DNA of 8,312 nt from a bacterium (lineage in GTDB: Bacteria; Patescibacteria; Paceibacteria; UBA9973; UBA6065), in the NCBI GenBank assembly GCA_030680695.1, contig JAUXUT010000027.1:1-8312 (forward strand), read 5' to 3'. Both the position numbers and the translations under genes were made by a program. The first letter of the stretch is position 1. Each line of letters opens with the position of its first letter. Positions 1-6,156 of the stretch are shown here, piece by piece. Below the pieces are notes generated by a model, which did not search any database, had not been told where the DNA came from, and saw nothing but the letters and a program-made list of their open reading frames with translations.

Positions 1-249
1 GGAACGAAGCCCTATATTTTTATTTCGGAAGAAACAATCCACCCATTCATAATATCCCATCAGTTTCGAGTTTGAAACTTTTGTCCATTTGAATTCGGCG
101 GTCATGTTGAAATCCTGCCGAACTTTGGACAGGCTTTCCCGTAGTTCCATCTCATGTTGTTGTGGAATCCATAAACCGCCGATCAGCATGTAACGGGCGT
201 TGTGAATATTGCTTTCATCGCAGTAGAGAGAATAGCGCGTTTTTTCCAT
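1..249 (-). CDS. DUF3800-family protein, N-terminal part (runs off left edge)
   Basis: Reading leftward from the ATG at 249-247 gives 83 uninterrupted codons to the window edge, so only the N-terminus is present. The start reads MEKTRYSLYCDESN and continues with a hydrophobic strand (YMLIGGLWIP, residues 20-29). The D-E-S triad (residues 11-13) after a first beta strand, followed by a second strand with a GG, is the usual opening of DUF3800 proteins. That family is predicted to have an RNase H-like fold with the first Asp in the active site. It is often found near mobile and defence genes, and its role is unproven. I see no Shine-Dalgarno before this ATG. A TATAAT on the minus strand (296-301) would give a leader of about 40 nt. 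It is divergent from the ATPase operon. The family call is fairly sure; the function is unknown. Confidence 0.72.
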   Translation of the reverse strand, partial: MEKTRYSLYCDESNIHNARYMLIGGLWIPQQHEMELRESLSKVRQDFNMTAEFKWTKVSNSKLMGYYEWVDCFFRNKNIGLRS

Positions 250-286
250 AGATGGTTTGAAAGTCCACCCTGATAGAGAGTGAGTG

Positions 287-301
287 TATAATGACATTAT
301 A
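287..301. promoter_or_regulatory. 15-bp perfect palindrome carrying back-to-back -10-like boxes
   Basis: TATAATGACATTATA reads the same on both strands except for its central base. It therefore gives a perfect TATAAT on the plus strand (287-292) toward the ATPase operon and another on the minus strand (296-301) toward the DUF3800 gene. It sits in the 149-bp spacer between the two divergent genes. No good -35 box lies at the right distance on either strand, so this may be a divergent promoter core, an operator, or both. The rest of the spacer (250-398) holds no gene that I can support. Confidence 0.4.
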
Positions 302-359
302 GCACGCATGTTCATAAACAAATCCCGCGAGGAGAATTTGAGGGAGTTGGGGTTTTGAT

Positions 360-374
360 GTAAACTAGATTTAC
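360..374. promoter_or_regulatory. Short inverted repeat upstream of the ATPase operon (possible operator)
   Basis: GTAAA-CTAGA-TTTAC is a 5-bp inverted repeat around a 5-bp centre, 24 bp upstream of the start codon at 399. It overlaps a weak promoter-like pair: TTGGGG at 347-352, a 17-bp spacer, and TTTACT at 370-375. This suits a repressor site, but short repeats like this arise by chance in AT-rich DNA. Confidence 0.2.
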
Positions 375-398
375 TAGGTCTAAGCGGAGGTAACTATT

Positions 399-638
399 AT
401 GTCAGGACAACAAGTGATAAGCAATTTTATTGAAGAGTCTTTGGTAGAAGCCAAAGCAAGGTTAGATGAATTAAAGAACAAAACAGTTGAAGAGCATAAT
501 ATAGATGAACTGGAACAAGATATTCAACAAGCGGAATCGGATTTCGCTTTGCTGAGTTCAATTGAGGCTCTGTTTGATAAGGGTCAATTAACTGAAAAAC
601 GTCTTCTAGATCACCTTAAGCAATTAAGGGAGGTGTAA
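399..638 (+). CDS. Small helical/coiled-coil protein, partner of the SMC-like ATPase
   Basis: This 79-residue protein has no family that I recognise. It is acidic and almost wholly helical by composition. Residues about 10-52 (from FIEESLVEAKARLDELKNK onward) look like a coiled coil, and a second helical stretch (about 53-79) ends in a basic-hydrophobic tail, HLKQLREV. It has no Cys, no signal peptide and no membrane segment, so it should be cytoplasmic. The start is supported by a strong GGAGG (386-390) eight bases before the ATG. Its stop lies one base before the start of the ATPase gene, and that gene's ribosome site (628-635) lies inside this one, so the two are co-translated. The arrangement resembles small middle components or accessory subunits found next to SMC-like defence ATPases (Lamassu, ABC-3C systems), but I see no sequence match to those. 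A subunit or regulator role is an inference from position. Confidence 0.85.
   Translation: MSGQQVISNFIEESLVEAKARLDELKNKTVEEHNIDELEQDIQQAESDFALLSSIEALFDKGQLTEKRLLDHLKQLREV
628..635 (+). promoter_or_regulatory. Strong ribosome binding site of the ATPase gene, inside the upstream ORF
   Basis: GGGAGGTG lies four bases before the ATG at 640 and is formed by the last codons of the small upstream gene. This couples translation of the ATPase to that of its small partner and fixes the start choice. Confidence 0.7.
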
Positions 639-639
639 A

Positions 640-3081
640 ATGACTAAAATTTCATCTATTGCCATATATGGATTCAGAGGGATTAGAAACAAAGTTGTTT
701 TTGATTTTGGAAAAACCGCAAAAAGCTTGACTCTTTCTGCTGAAAATGGAAGAGGCAAAAGTTCATTGGCAGATGCTGTTGAATGGTATTTTCAAGATTC
801 AATATCCCATTTGCAGAAAGAGGGATGCTATGAAGGTTCCTATCGCCATTACAGATTACCTCATAATGAAAGCGCAGTTGTTTCAGTAGTAACAACAGAC
901 ACAGATGTTTTTGGCGAGAAACATTTGCAGGTCAGTAAAGATTCGTCAGGTGTAGAAAAATATAAATCTGCATGGCAAAACCAAGGCTCCAACCTGATGT
1001 CTTTTGTCGGGAATGCTCAGGGAGAAAATGTTATCCTGAGGCACGCTGAATTGAAAAATTTTGTAGTAAACAAAACAAAGACAGAAAAGCTAAAAGCCGT
1101 GTCATCAATTATTGGCTTCGATATTGTTACACAGACCAGAGACGTGATAAACAAAGTAAAGGGAAGCATCGAAAAGGATTCGGAGTACACCAAAATAAAA
1201 GGTCAAACTTCGGAGAAAGAACGAGATATTGACATGATAATCACCCCGTTTATCGGGGCAGTTATTGATTATCCGTCGGCTGTTTTTGCGGCAGCAGAAA
1301 ATTTGCGGCTTCTGTTAGGTGGCAGTATCCAAATAGATAATCCTGAATCGTTTCAGAAAAGTCTTGAAGAGTTTGCAAATTTGCCACGGAACGAAAAAGG
1401 TAAAGAGATACAAGAAGTTACGAGTATGCAAAATGCGCTTTTGCAGTCTAGTATCTCTTCCAGTCTTGTAATGCAAGTTCAGGTGTATTCCCAAACCCAA
1501 AAAGCACTCTTGAGTAAAAAAGAGAATCTTGAAAAACTAACATTGGTTGAACTTTACAAGGCGGGTAGTGCTATCCTTGAAGAAAACCCAGATTTGAACA
1601 CCTGTCCGTTTTGTGAAAGTACAATTTCAGGAAAATATCTTTTGGTAGAGGTCAATAACAAGCTGCTTGAATTTTCAGAAATTCAAGCAGAGATTGAAAA
1701 GGTTAAAACCCAAGCGGATGATACAAGACAAAGGGTGCTATCAAATATTAAGTCGTTGCAAGGGACTAAGAAATTAGTCGTTATAGACAAAGTCGCAATA
1801 GATTTATGGGATGCTGCTTTTGCATTGTCTGTCAAGTTGCTTTCTGGCTGGGCAAATACATTAAGTAAAAATATTGAGGATGCTGGTTTGGAAATTTCCG
1901 AAGAGGATTTAGCCGTACTTCAGTCTTACAATATTGAAACTGATAAATTGATAAAAATTTCTCAAGCAGAAATAGATAAATTGAGTAATGCTGAAGCTGA
2001 CAACAAGAAAAATATTGAACTACAGTCTCTCAAAAATCTTTTGGAACATTTTTCGAGATGGCTTGAATTAAAAGCCATTGAAAGACGCTTTCAACGCCAA
2101 ATTAAAACCTTGGAGTCGCTCGTTTCCTCACTGGAACAACGTGAAAGAGATGAGTTTAAAAAAGCTTTAACTTCTATTTCTGATGAAGTAAATGATTTTT
2201 ACAAAGCCCTCCATCCTAATGAAGGTTTTGACCAACTAAACCTGACACCTACTGCGGATAGAGGTTTAGAATTTGAATTTTATTTCAAAGGAGATAAAAT
2301 TTCGCCCCCAAATAAGTTTATGAGCGAATCCCATTTGAATACGTTGGGCTTATGCTTTTTTCTTGCGTCTGCTGTGGAGTTTAATAAAAACTGCGAGTTT
2401 ATTATTCTGGATGACATTGTAAGTAGTGTAGATGCTGATCACCGTCTTTCATTTGCAAGGCTTCTTCGAGATGATAAACGCCTTAGCCAAAAACAATTTG
2501 TAATCCTTTCTCATGATATGCATTGGAGTGAAATATTACGTTCAATATTCCCGAAATGGGAACATAAAAAAATACAGAGTTGGGATTACGACACTGGCGT
2601 CTCAATTGATAGCCATTTAGATATAAGAGGACAGATACAGGATGCCATTCAGAGAGGTGACGCTATAGATGCTTCCAGAAAAGTCAGAGATTTGGTGGAT
2701 ATTTCTTGCAGAGATATATGTGAGGATTACGATGTATATTTGCCCTATCGACAGGGTAATGGAAATGAAAAAAGAGAATTGAAGAGTTTTGTAGAAGCAA
2801 TCGTTAAACATTTTGGAAAAAACAATGTGTTTGATGCTACTCAACCACCTTTTAGTGATATTGTTAATTCGCTTTGGTTAATGAACATTGCGTCTCACCC
2901 TGACCCAAGAAAATTAAACATTAGTATGAGCGATGTAAAAATAATTCTGGCTGACTTGGATAAATTTCTTGGCTTCTTTTATGCGCATGCCCCGAAGTGT
3001 GCTCATGCCAAAAAACGACTCTCATGGGATGTTAAACTTCAAAAGTTTGTTGCTTGCAGCAAATGCAGTCAACCCGTTTAA
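640..3081 (+). CDS. SMC/Rad50-like ABC ATPase with zinc-hook motif and C-terminal Cys/His tail
   Basis: This 813-residue protein has a split ABC ATPase head. The N-terminus has the usual IYGFRGIRN strand and a Walker A at 34-42 (AENGRGKSS, with Ala where the first Gly normally is). The C-terminal half of the head has a degenerate signature, MSESHLNTLG (561-570), Walker B FIILDD (587-592), D-loop SSVD (595-598) and switch histidine H625 in LSHD. Between them are modest coiled coils (about 335-375 and 435-510) and a Rad50-hook-like CPFC (322-325). After the head comes a helical domain (about 655-785). It ends with C787-x-H789 and C806-x-x-C809, a likely zinc site. Such ATPases usually act on DNA ends or phage DNA. 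Here no nuclease domain is evident, so it may work with a partner. RloC, Lamassu LmuB and ABC-3C ATPases are possible relatives, but I cannot assign one. AT-rich codon use, unlike purL, suggests horizontal transfer. Confidence 0.85.
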   Translation: MTKISSIAIYGFRGIRNKVVFDFGKTAKSLTLSAENGRGKSSLADAVEWYFQDSISHLQKEGCYEGSYRHYRLPHNESAVVSVVTTDTDVFGEKHLQVSKDSSGVEKYKSAWQNQGSNLMSFVGNAQGENVILRHAELKNFVVNKTKTEKLKAVSSIIGFDIVTQTRDVINKVKGSIEKDSEYTKIKGQTSEKERDIDMIITPFIGAVIDYPSAVFAAAENLRLLLGGSIQIDNPESFQKSLEEFANLPRNEKGKEIQEVTSMQNALLQSSISSSLVMQVQVYSQTQKALLSKKENLEKLTLVELYKAGSAILEENPDLNTCPFCESTISGKYLLVEVNNKLLEFSEIQAEIEKVKTQADDTRQRVLSNIKSLQGTKKLVVIDKVAIDLWDAAFALSVKLLSGWANTLSKNIEDAGLEISEEDLAVLQSYNIETDKLIKISQAEIDKLSNAEADNKKNIELQSLKNLLEHFSRWLELKAIERRFQRQIKTLESLVSSLEQRERDEFKKALTSISDEVNDFYKALHPNEGFDQLNLTPTADRGLEFEFYFKGDKISPPNKFMSESHLNTLGLCFFLASAVEFNKNCEFIILDDIVSSVDADHRLSFARLLRDDKRLSQKQFVILSHDMHWSEILRSIFPKWEHKKIQSWDYDTGVSIDSHLDIRGQIQDAIQRGDAIDASRKVRDLVDISCRDICEDYDVYLPYRQGNGNEKRELKSFVEAIVKHFGKNNVFDATQPPFSDIVNSLWLMNIASHPDPRKLNISMSDVKIILADLDKFLGFFYAHAPKCAHAKKRLSWDVKLQKFVACSKCSQPV

Positions 3082-3101
3082 TCAGTAGTACATTATTCAA
3101 G

Positions 3102-3230
3102 ATGCTGCTAGATTTGAATATTGGTAATTTGGATTTATATTCAAACCCAACCCAAAAAATCCGCGTGATGACGGAAGGGTGGGTGGATCGGTCTGCGTTT
3201 TGTCCAAATTGCGGGGTAAGTAATAAGTAA
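3102..3230 (+). pseudogene. N-terminal fragment of a DpnI-family restriction endonuclease gene
   Basis: A 42-codon reading frame begins 21 bases after the ATPase stop. It contains YSNPTQKIRVMTEGW (13-27) and CPNCG (34-38). These line up in order and spacing with the start of DpnI, which as I recall it has a Y-x-x-x-SQK-R-LTE-W block followed by a CPNCG zinc-ribbon half. Full-length members are about 250 residues, with the nuclease PD-(D/E)xK site after this point. Here the frame stops four residues past the first Cys pair, leaving no second Cys pair and no catalytic residues. The ribosome site is weak. This is most likely a relic left by deletion or replacement, though a short expressed zinc-ribbon peptide cannot be excluded. 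A related but different relic lies at 5603-5701. Confidence 0.65.
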
Positions 3231-3256
3231 GTGTTACCTTTGCAGAGGATTAAATG

Positions 3257-3277
3257 CCTCCAATATGACATTGGAGG
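3257..3277. repeat. Perfect 8-bp inverted repeat (hairpin) upstream of the TIR gene
   Basis: CCTCCAAT (3257-3264) and ATTGGAGG (3270-3277) flank a 5-base loop. No T-run follows on the plus strand, so it is not a standard terminator. It lies 46 bp upstream of the TATAAT of the TIR gene, so it may be an operator or a processing or decay-protection hairpin for the upstream transcript. Confidence 0.4.
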
Positions 3278-3322
3278 TCAAATTCAAGGAGATATTTCAT
3301 TTTATAAACTTGCTTTTTGACC

Positions 3323-3328
3323 TATAAT
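3323..3328 (+). promoter_or_regulatory. Perfect -10 box upstream of the TIR gene
   Basis: TATAAT lies 32 bases before the ATG at 3361. This places a transcription start near 3335 and gives a short leader containing GAGGG (3352-3356). The -35 region at 17 bp (3300-3305, TTTTAT) is poor, so the promoter may be weak or need an activator. Confidence 0.45.
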
Positions 3329-3360
3329 ATTCTTTGTTGTCAAATATTTGTGAGGGTTTT

Positions 3361-4260
3361 ATGACTGAGAAGAAAAAAATATTCATAAGTTATAAAAGAA
3401 ACGTAGAGCCAGATGAGCCAGTTGCGCTTGAACTTTTTTCAAGCTTAAGCAAAGAACATGATGTGTTCATTGACTTGAAAATGATGGTTGGGACAAAGTG
3501 GTCTAGGGAAATTCAAGAAAACCTTTTGAGTTCTGATTTTTTTATTAGCTTGATTTCAGAAAATTCTGTCAAAAGCGATATGGTTTCAACTGAAATCCAA
3601 ATGGCTTATAAGCAGTCAAGAATTAAAGGCTCCCCAATTATTTTACCCGTTCGATTGAACTATTTTGAAGATTTGGAATATGATCTGACTGCGTATTTGG
3701 ACTCAAGAAACTACTTGTCTTGGAAGAATTATTCAGATACGAAAGATGTAATAAGCCAGTTGCAACAAGTGATAAATGGGGAAAGATATTCAAATGAAAA
3801 AGTATTGGATTTAATTCAAAAACGATTGAAAGAAAAAGAAAAACTCATAAGGTCTTTTTTAGCGGCTGGTGAGTTTGATAAAGCACGTATAGAGGGTGAA
3901 AAACTTTTAGAACAAAATAACGAACTTCATTTGATACATCTATTAATTGCGGTTGCCATTTTAGGAAAAAAGGGAATTTCTTTTTCATCATTAAGCTCAA
4001 TAAAACGCCTAGAAAAACATGTGGAAAAAGCTAGCGAAGATATGAAATTACAGGCAACAGCTTTGGTTTTATGGGGCGTTATTAAACATAATCACTATTT
4101 CCTAAAGGGATTGTCTCAAGGCACACCCTCGCTGGAAACCATCAAAGGGTTATTAGAAGATACAGACTCTAATTTTATAGATTTTGAATTACTTGAAGTT
4201 GTTAATATTGACAAAATAACATCCAAAGCGCTTGGCATCGACAAGGACTTTATAAAGTAA
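3361..4260 (+). CDS. TIR-domain protein with C-terminal helical domain
   Basis: This 299-residue protein starts with a TIR fold: first strand KKIFISYKR (5-13), box 2-like FIDLKMMVGTKW (36-47), strand SDFFISLIS (58-66), and a segment with S72 and E78 matching the S-x-W-x-x-x-E catalytic motif of bacterial NAD+-cleaving TIRs. Met74 replaces the usual Trp. A later strand, PIILPVRL (92-99), completes the domain by about residue 140. The rest (about 145-299) is helical and charged, has possible TPR-like pairs, and matches nothing that I know. The ATG at 3361, preceded by GAGGG, is preferred over an upstream in-frame TTG at 3334 because the TIR strand starts directly after it. Known bacterial TIRs hydrolyse NAD+ or make cyclic ADP-ribose signals during phage infection (Thoeris ThsB, for example). 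The next gene starts two bases after this one ends. An NADase or signalling role is likely but unproven. Confidence 0.85.
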   Translation: MTEKKKIFISYKRNVEPDEPVALELFSSLSKEHDVFIDLKMMVGTKWSREIQENLLSSDFFISLISENSVKSDMVSTEIQMAYKQSRIKGSPIILPVRLNYFEDLEYDLTAYLDSRNYLSWKNYSDTKDVISQLQQVINGERYSNEKVLDLIQKRLKEKEKLIRSFLAAGEFDKARIEGEKLLEQNNELHLIHLLIAVAILGKKGISFSSLSSIKRLEKHVEKASEDMKLQATALVLWGVIKHNHYFLKGLSQGTPSLETIKGLLEDTDSNFIDFELLEVVNIDKITSKALGIDKDFIK

Positions 4261-4262
4261 TT

Positions 4263-5570
4263 ATGTCTGAATACAAGGTTTATTCGCGAGACTTATGGGA
4301 TTATCTTGGCGACATGCCGTATATGCCCTCGCGAGTCGATAGAGATAAATTACTTAATAGTGATGATCCTAATAGAGTTCAAATTTGGGGTTTTTTCTTT
4401 CAAGTGAATCCGGATGATGTGGGAATGCCACAGAAACAGGAAATTAGTAGTATTGAGAGGAATATTCTTAGTGAAATCGCTAAATACACAGAGACTCAAA
4501 AAGATATAAAAGATTTGATCAAAAGATTGAAGAGAACATTATTCTGGAAACGAGTTAAGAGTTTTTTATATGGGATTGCTTGCGTAGCTTTATCTATTGT
4601 GGCGTTTCAATTTTTTTCTAGAAATAATGTAGGCGACTACAGCCCGTTAGTATGCTCTTCCCCTTTTTGGGTTGGCGCTCTTATTTTATGGTTGGCGATA
4701 GCGTTTGTGGGATGGGATGAGAAAACCGAGATAAGGGAATTAAATTCAAGATCAAGCATTCTTTCTGAAACTCACGAAAGGAGCATTAAGGCGCAGGTTG
4801 ATAGAAAGAATTTCCTCAAATTGTCTATAAAGGAGCTTAAGAACCAAATCCCTAAACCTCCACCTGGGGCTAAAGTCCGTGAATGGTTATTTGAGCATTT
4901 TGATGTAGTTCTTGATGACTCAAAAATACAAACAGGTTTGCTTGATAAGGACTTGCTCCCAATAGAGGGCAATAATCCTATTCAGATTTTAGGTCCTGGA
5001 GAGTTGCAAAACCCTAAGAGGTTTCCTCCAACATTTAAAAAAATTAATGCTTCGGATGATGTAAATTTTGATATCAAAAAGCATTTGACCGCCAGAAGGG
5101 CATTTGAGGGGACTGGTGGGGCAATCCATGTTTTATACGGTATTTACTATATAGAGTGCATACTTATTGCTAAAGATATGTTAGCGACATATGGTTTATT
5201 TTATGATTTTATTACTGGGAAATCCCATGGGACTGAAATAACTGAGCAATACTATGATGACGTTGTTGCAATTGTAATTAATGAAGAGTTTAGATGGATT
5301 AAACGTAATAAAAAAGACAGTGCAGAAAAAGACATTTACATTGAGGACGCACCCACTTTTACTATGTCTTTATCAAGTGGAGAAAGTCGAAGAGTAACTT
5401 TTGTTAGTGAAAAATACTTTATGAAGATAAAGGATGAAATTGATGTTGCAGAAGAGGATGTTTCTAGAATTTTTTTGGTGCAAACTTCTACTGCGAATAC
5501 TTATAATGCTATTCGTGCTTTAAGAAGCCAACTCAGACTCCATAAGAAGACAGATGAAATTGAAGAATAA
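4263..5570 (+). CDS. Two-TM membrane protein paired with the TIR protein, function unknown
   Basis: This protein has 435 residues. A polar N-terminal part (1-58) is followed by a coiled coil (about 60-93), a first membrane helix (about 99-118), a short loop, a second membrane helix (about 134-151), and another coiled coil (about 152-196). Beyond that lies a soluble domain (about 275-425) rich in beta strands. It includes a GGAIHVLYGIYYIECILIA segment (285-303), EQYYDDVVAIVIN (328-340) and FTMSLSSGE (366-374). From memory, this C-terminal arrangement recurs in uncharacterised bacterial proteins and could be PH-like; I hold that loosely. The two helices make a hairpin, so both soluble ends should face the cytoplasm. 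It follows the TIR gene by two bases with only a distant AAGGA (4243-4247), so coupled translation is likely. By position it could be a membrane effector or sensor for the TIR enzyme. No macro, SLOG or caspase domain is visible, so it is not a recognised Thoeris ThsA. Confidence 0.82.
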   Translation: MSEYKVYSRDLWDYLGDMPYMPSRVDRDKLLNSDDPNRVQIWGFFFQVNPDDVGMPQKQEISSIERNILSEIAKYTETQKDIKDLIKRLKRTLFWKRVKSFLYGIACVALSIVAFQFFSRNNVGDYSPLVCSSPFWVGALILWLAIAFVGWDEKTEIRELNSRSSILSETHERSIKAQVDRKNFLKLSIKELKNQIPKPPPGAKVREWLFEHFDVVLDDSKIQTGLLDKDLLPIEGNNPIQILGPGELQNPKRFPPTFKKINASDDVNFDIKKHLTARRAFEGTGGAIHVLYGIYYIECILIAKDMLATYGLFYDFITGKSHGTEITEQYYDDVVAIVINEEFRWIKRNKKDSAEKDIYIEDAPTFTMSLSSGESRRVTFVSEKYFMKIKDEIDVAEEDVSRIFLVQTSTANTYNAIRALRSQLRLHKKTDEIEE

Positions 5571-5602
5571 ATGAGGCGCAATCCTTGAAAGAAAAAACCT
5601 AT

Positions 5603-5701
5603 TTATTGAGTGAGATTGAAACTAGTTTTTGAAGCAAGACCCGAAAAATTCACGTGATGACCGAAGGATGGGTGAATCGGCGGACTAAAGTCCTGCCTTA
5701 G
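5603..5701 (+). pseudogene. Second, decayed DpnI-family N-terminal relic
   Basis: In the frame ending at the TAG at 5699-5701, the sequence reads SKTRKIHVMTEGWVNR (5633-5680). It corresponds to SNPTQKIRVMTEGWVDR of the relic at 3102-3230. An ungapped alignment of 5631-5680 with 3142-3191 gives 39 identical bases of 50. In the conserved part, three of six differences are silent (ATC/ATT, ACG/ACC, GGG/GGA), so the two copies diverged as coding sequence before they decayed. An in-frame TGA (5630-5632) interrupts the upstream part, and similarity ends after the Asn-Arg codons, where a hairpin-rich sequence begins. The expected CPNCG is gone. It starts 32 bases after the stop of the TIR partner gene. 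Confidence 0.55.
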
Positions 5702-5769
5702 TTCGTGGAAGTCCGCTCAAGTGGACTCAGCCCGAAGGGCTTCCATGTACTGAGGGAGGGTTTCAACCC
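5682..5769 (+). repeat. Cluster of short inverted repeats forming a compact folded element
   Basis: Several stems follow one another. GGAC-TAAA-GTCC is at 5682-5693. At 5706-5745 an outer stem, TGGAA/TTCCA, encloses two hairpins: GTCCGC-TCAA-GTGGAC (5711-5726) and GCCC-GAA-GGGC (5730-5740), giving a three-way junction. GGGT-TTCA-ACCC is at 5758-5769. No ORF of interest crosses it. It resembles dispersed palindromic (REP-like) intergenic elements, or it could be a small structured RNA at the 3' end of the upstream transcript. The pairings are visible in the sequence; the identity is inference. Confidence 0.5.
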
Positions 5770-5791
5770 GAACGAAGCGAATAACGAGAGA

Positions 5792-5819
5792 ACACTGGGA
5801 TGAATGTCCCAGTGTTTTT
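5792..5819 (+). terminator. Rho-independent terminator, copy 1
   Basis: ACACTGGGA and TCCCAGTGT form a perfect 9-bp stem around a TGAATG loop, followed directly by a run of Ts (5815-5819). On the plus strand it would end the transcript from the TIR pair. It is part of a 38-bp repeat (5781-5818) found again at 6404-6441 with one difference. Confidence 0.85.
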
Positions 5820-5849
5820 GGTTTGAGGTGGAATGTCCGAAAATACGAC

Positions 5850-5878
5850 TTGCGCCTGTGTACAATTGTGCATATAAT
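5850..5878 (+). promoter_or_regulatory. brnTA promoter with embedded 8-bp palindrome
   Basis: TTGCGC (5850-5855), a 17-bp spacer and a perfect TATAAT (5873-5878) lie directly before the ATG at 5887. The expected transcription start would be about 0-3 bases before that ATG, so the message would be leaderless or nearly so. The palindrome ACAATTGT (5862-5869) lies between the two boxes, where a BrnA repressor site would be expected, because BrnA/BrnTA complexes are known to autoregulate. Confidence 0.6.
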
Positions 5879-5886
5879 CAAGTTCG

Positions 5887-6156
5887 ATGACCTACCAATG
5901 GTATCCCAACAAGGCAAAGTCAAATCAGAAAAAGCATGGCATCAGGTTCGCAGATGCTGTGTCCGTTTTTGAGGATGAAAATGCCATCACCATCGAAGAT
6001 GAGCATGAAACCGAAAGTCGCTTCATCACCATTGGCAAGGATATTCTATTGAGGATTTTAGTGGTCGTTTATACGTTTCGCGGTCATATCATCCGCATCA
6101 TTTCCGCTCGAAAAGCAACCACCCGCGAACGGAAAATATACGAGGAACAAAAATGA
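5887..6156 (+). CDS. brnT: BrnT-family ribonuclease toxin
   Basis: This 89-residue protein is full length for BrnT. It has the family landmarks in order: an aromatic start (YQWYPNKAKSNQKKHG, 3-18), FADAVSVFED (21-30), an acidic stretch followed by ESRFITIG (43-50), a hydrophobic strand (about 54-63), and the C-terminal RIISARKATTRERKIY (70-85) with the conserved Arg and Glu-Arg. BrnT proteins are small RelE-fold RNases that cut RNA and block translation under stress. They are held inactive by the DNA-binding antitoxin encoded directly downstream. The toxin comes first, as usual for this family, and overlaps the antitoxin gene by four bases (ATGA). No Shine-Dalgarno precedes the ATG, and the -10 box ends only eight bases upstream, which points to a leaderless message. 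The key residues appear intact, so it is probably active. Confidence 0.9.
   Translation: MTYQWYPNKAKSNQKKHGIRFADAVSVFEDENAITIEDEHETESRFITIGKDILLRILVVVYTFRGHIIRIISARKATTRERKIYEEQK

Noticed and set aside
3032..3271. Reverse-strand frame of 79 codons across the DpnI-like relic
   Set aside because: The opposite strand carries the recognisable DpnI-like motif, and the reverse frame shows no motif of its own.
3334..3360. Upstream TTG start for the TIR protein
   Set aside because: The nine extra residues add no domain; the ATG at 3361 has its own GAGGG and begins directly before the first TIR strand.
4263..5570. Assignment of the TIR partner as Thoeris ThsA
   Set aside because: No SIR2, SLOG or macro domain motif is visible; only the pairing with a TIR gene and the two membrane helices are suggestive.
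5706..5745. Possible tRNA or tRNA-like fold
   Set aside because: It has only 40 nt, three short stems, no anticodon arm geometry and no TTCRA-type T-arm consensus.
5717..5923. Reverse-strand frame of 68 codons
   Set aside because: It crosses the hairpin cluster, the terminator and the start of brnT, has no recognisable motif, and is of low-complexity chance composition.
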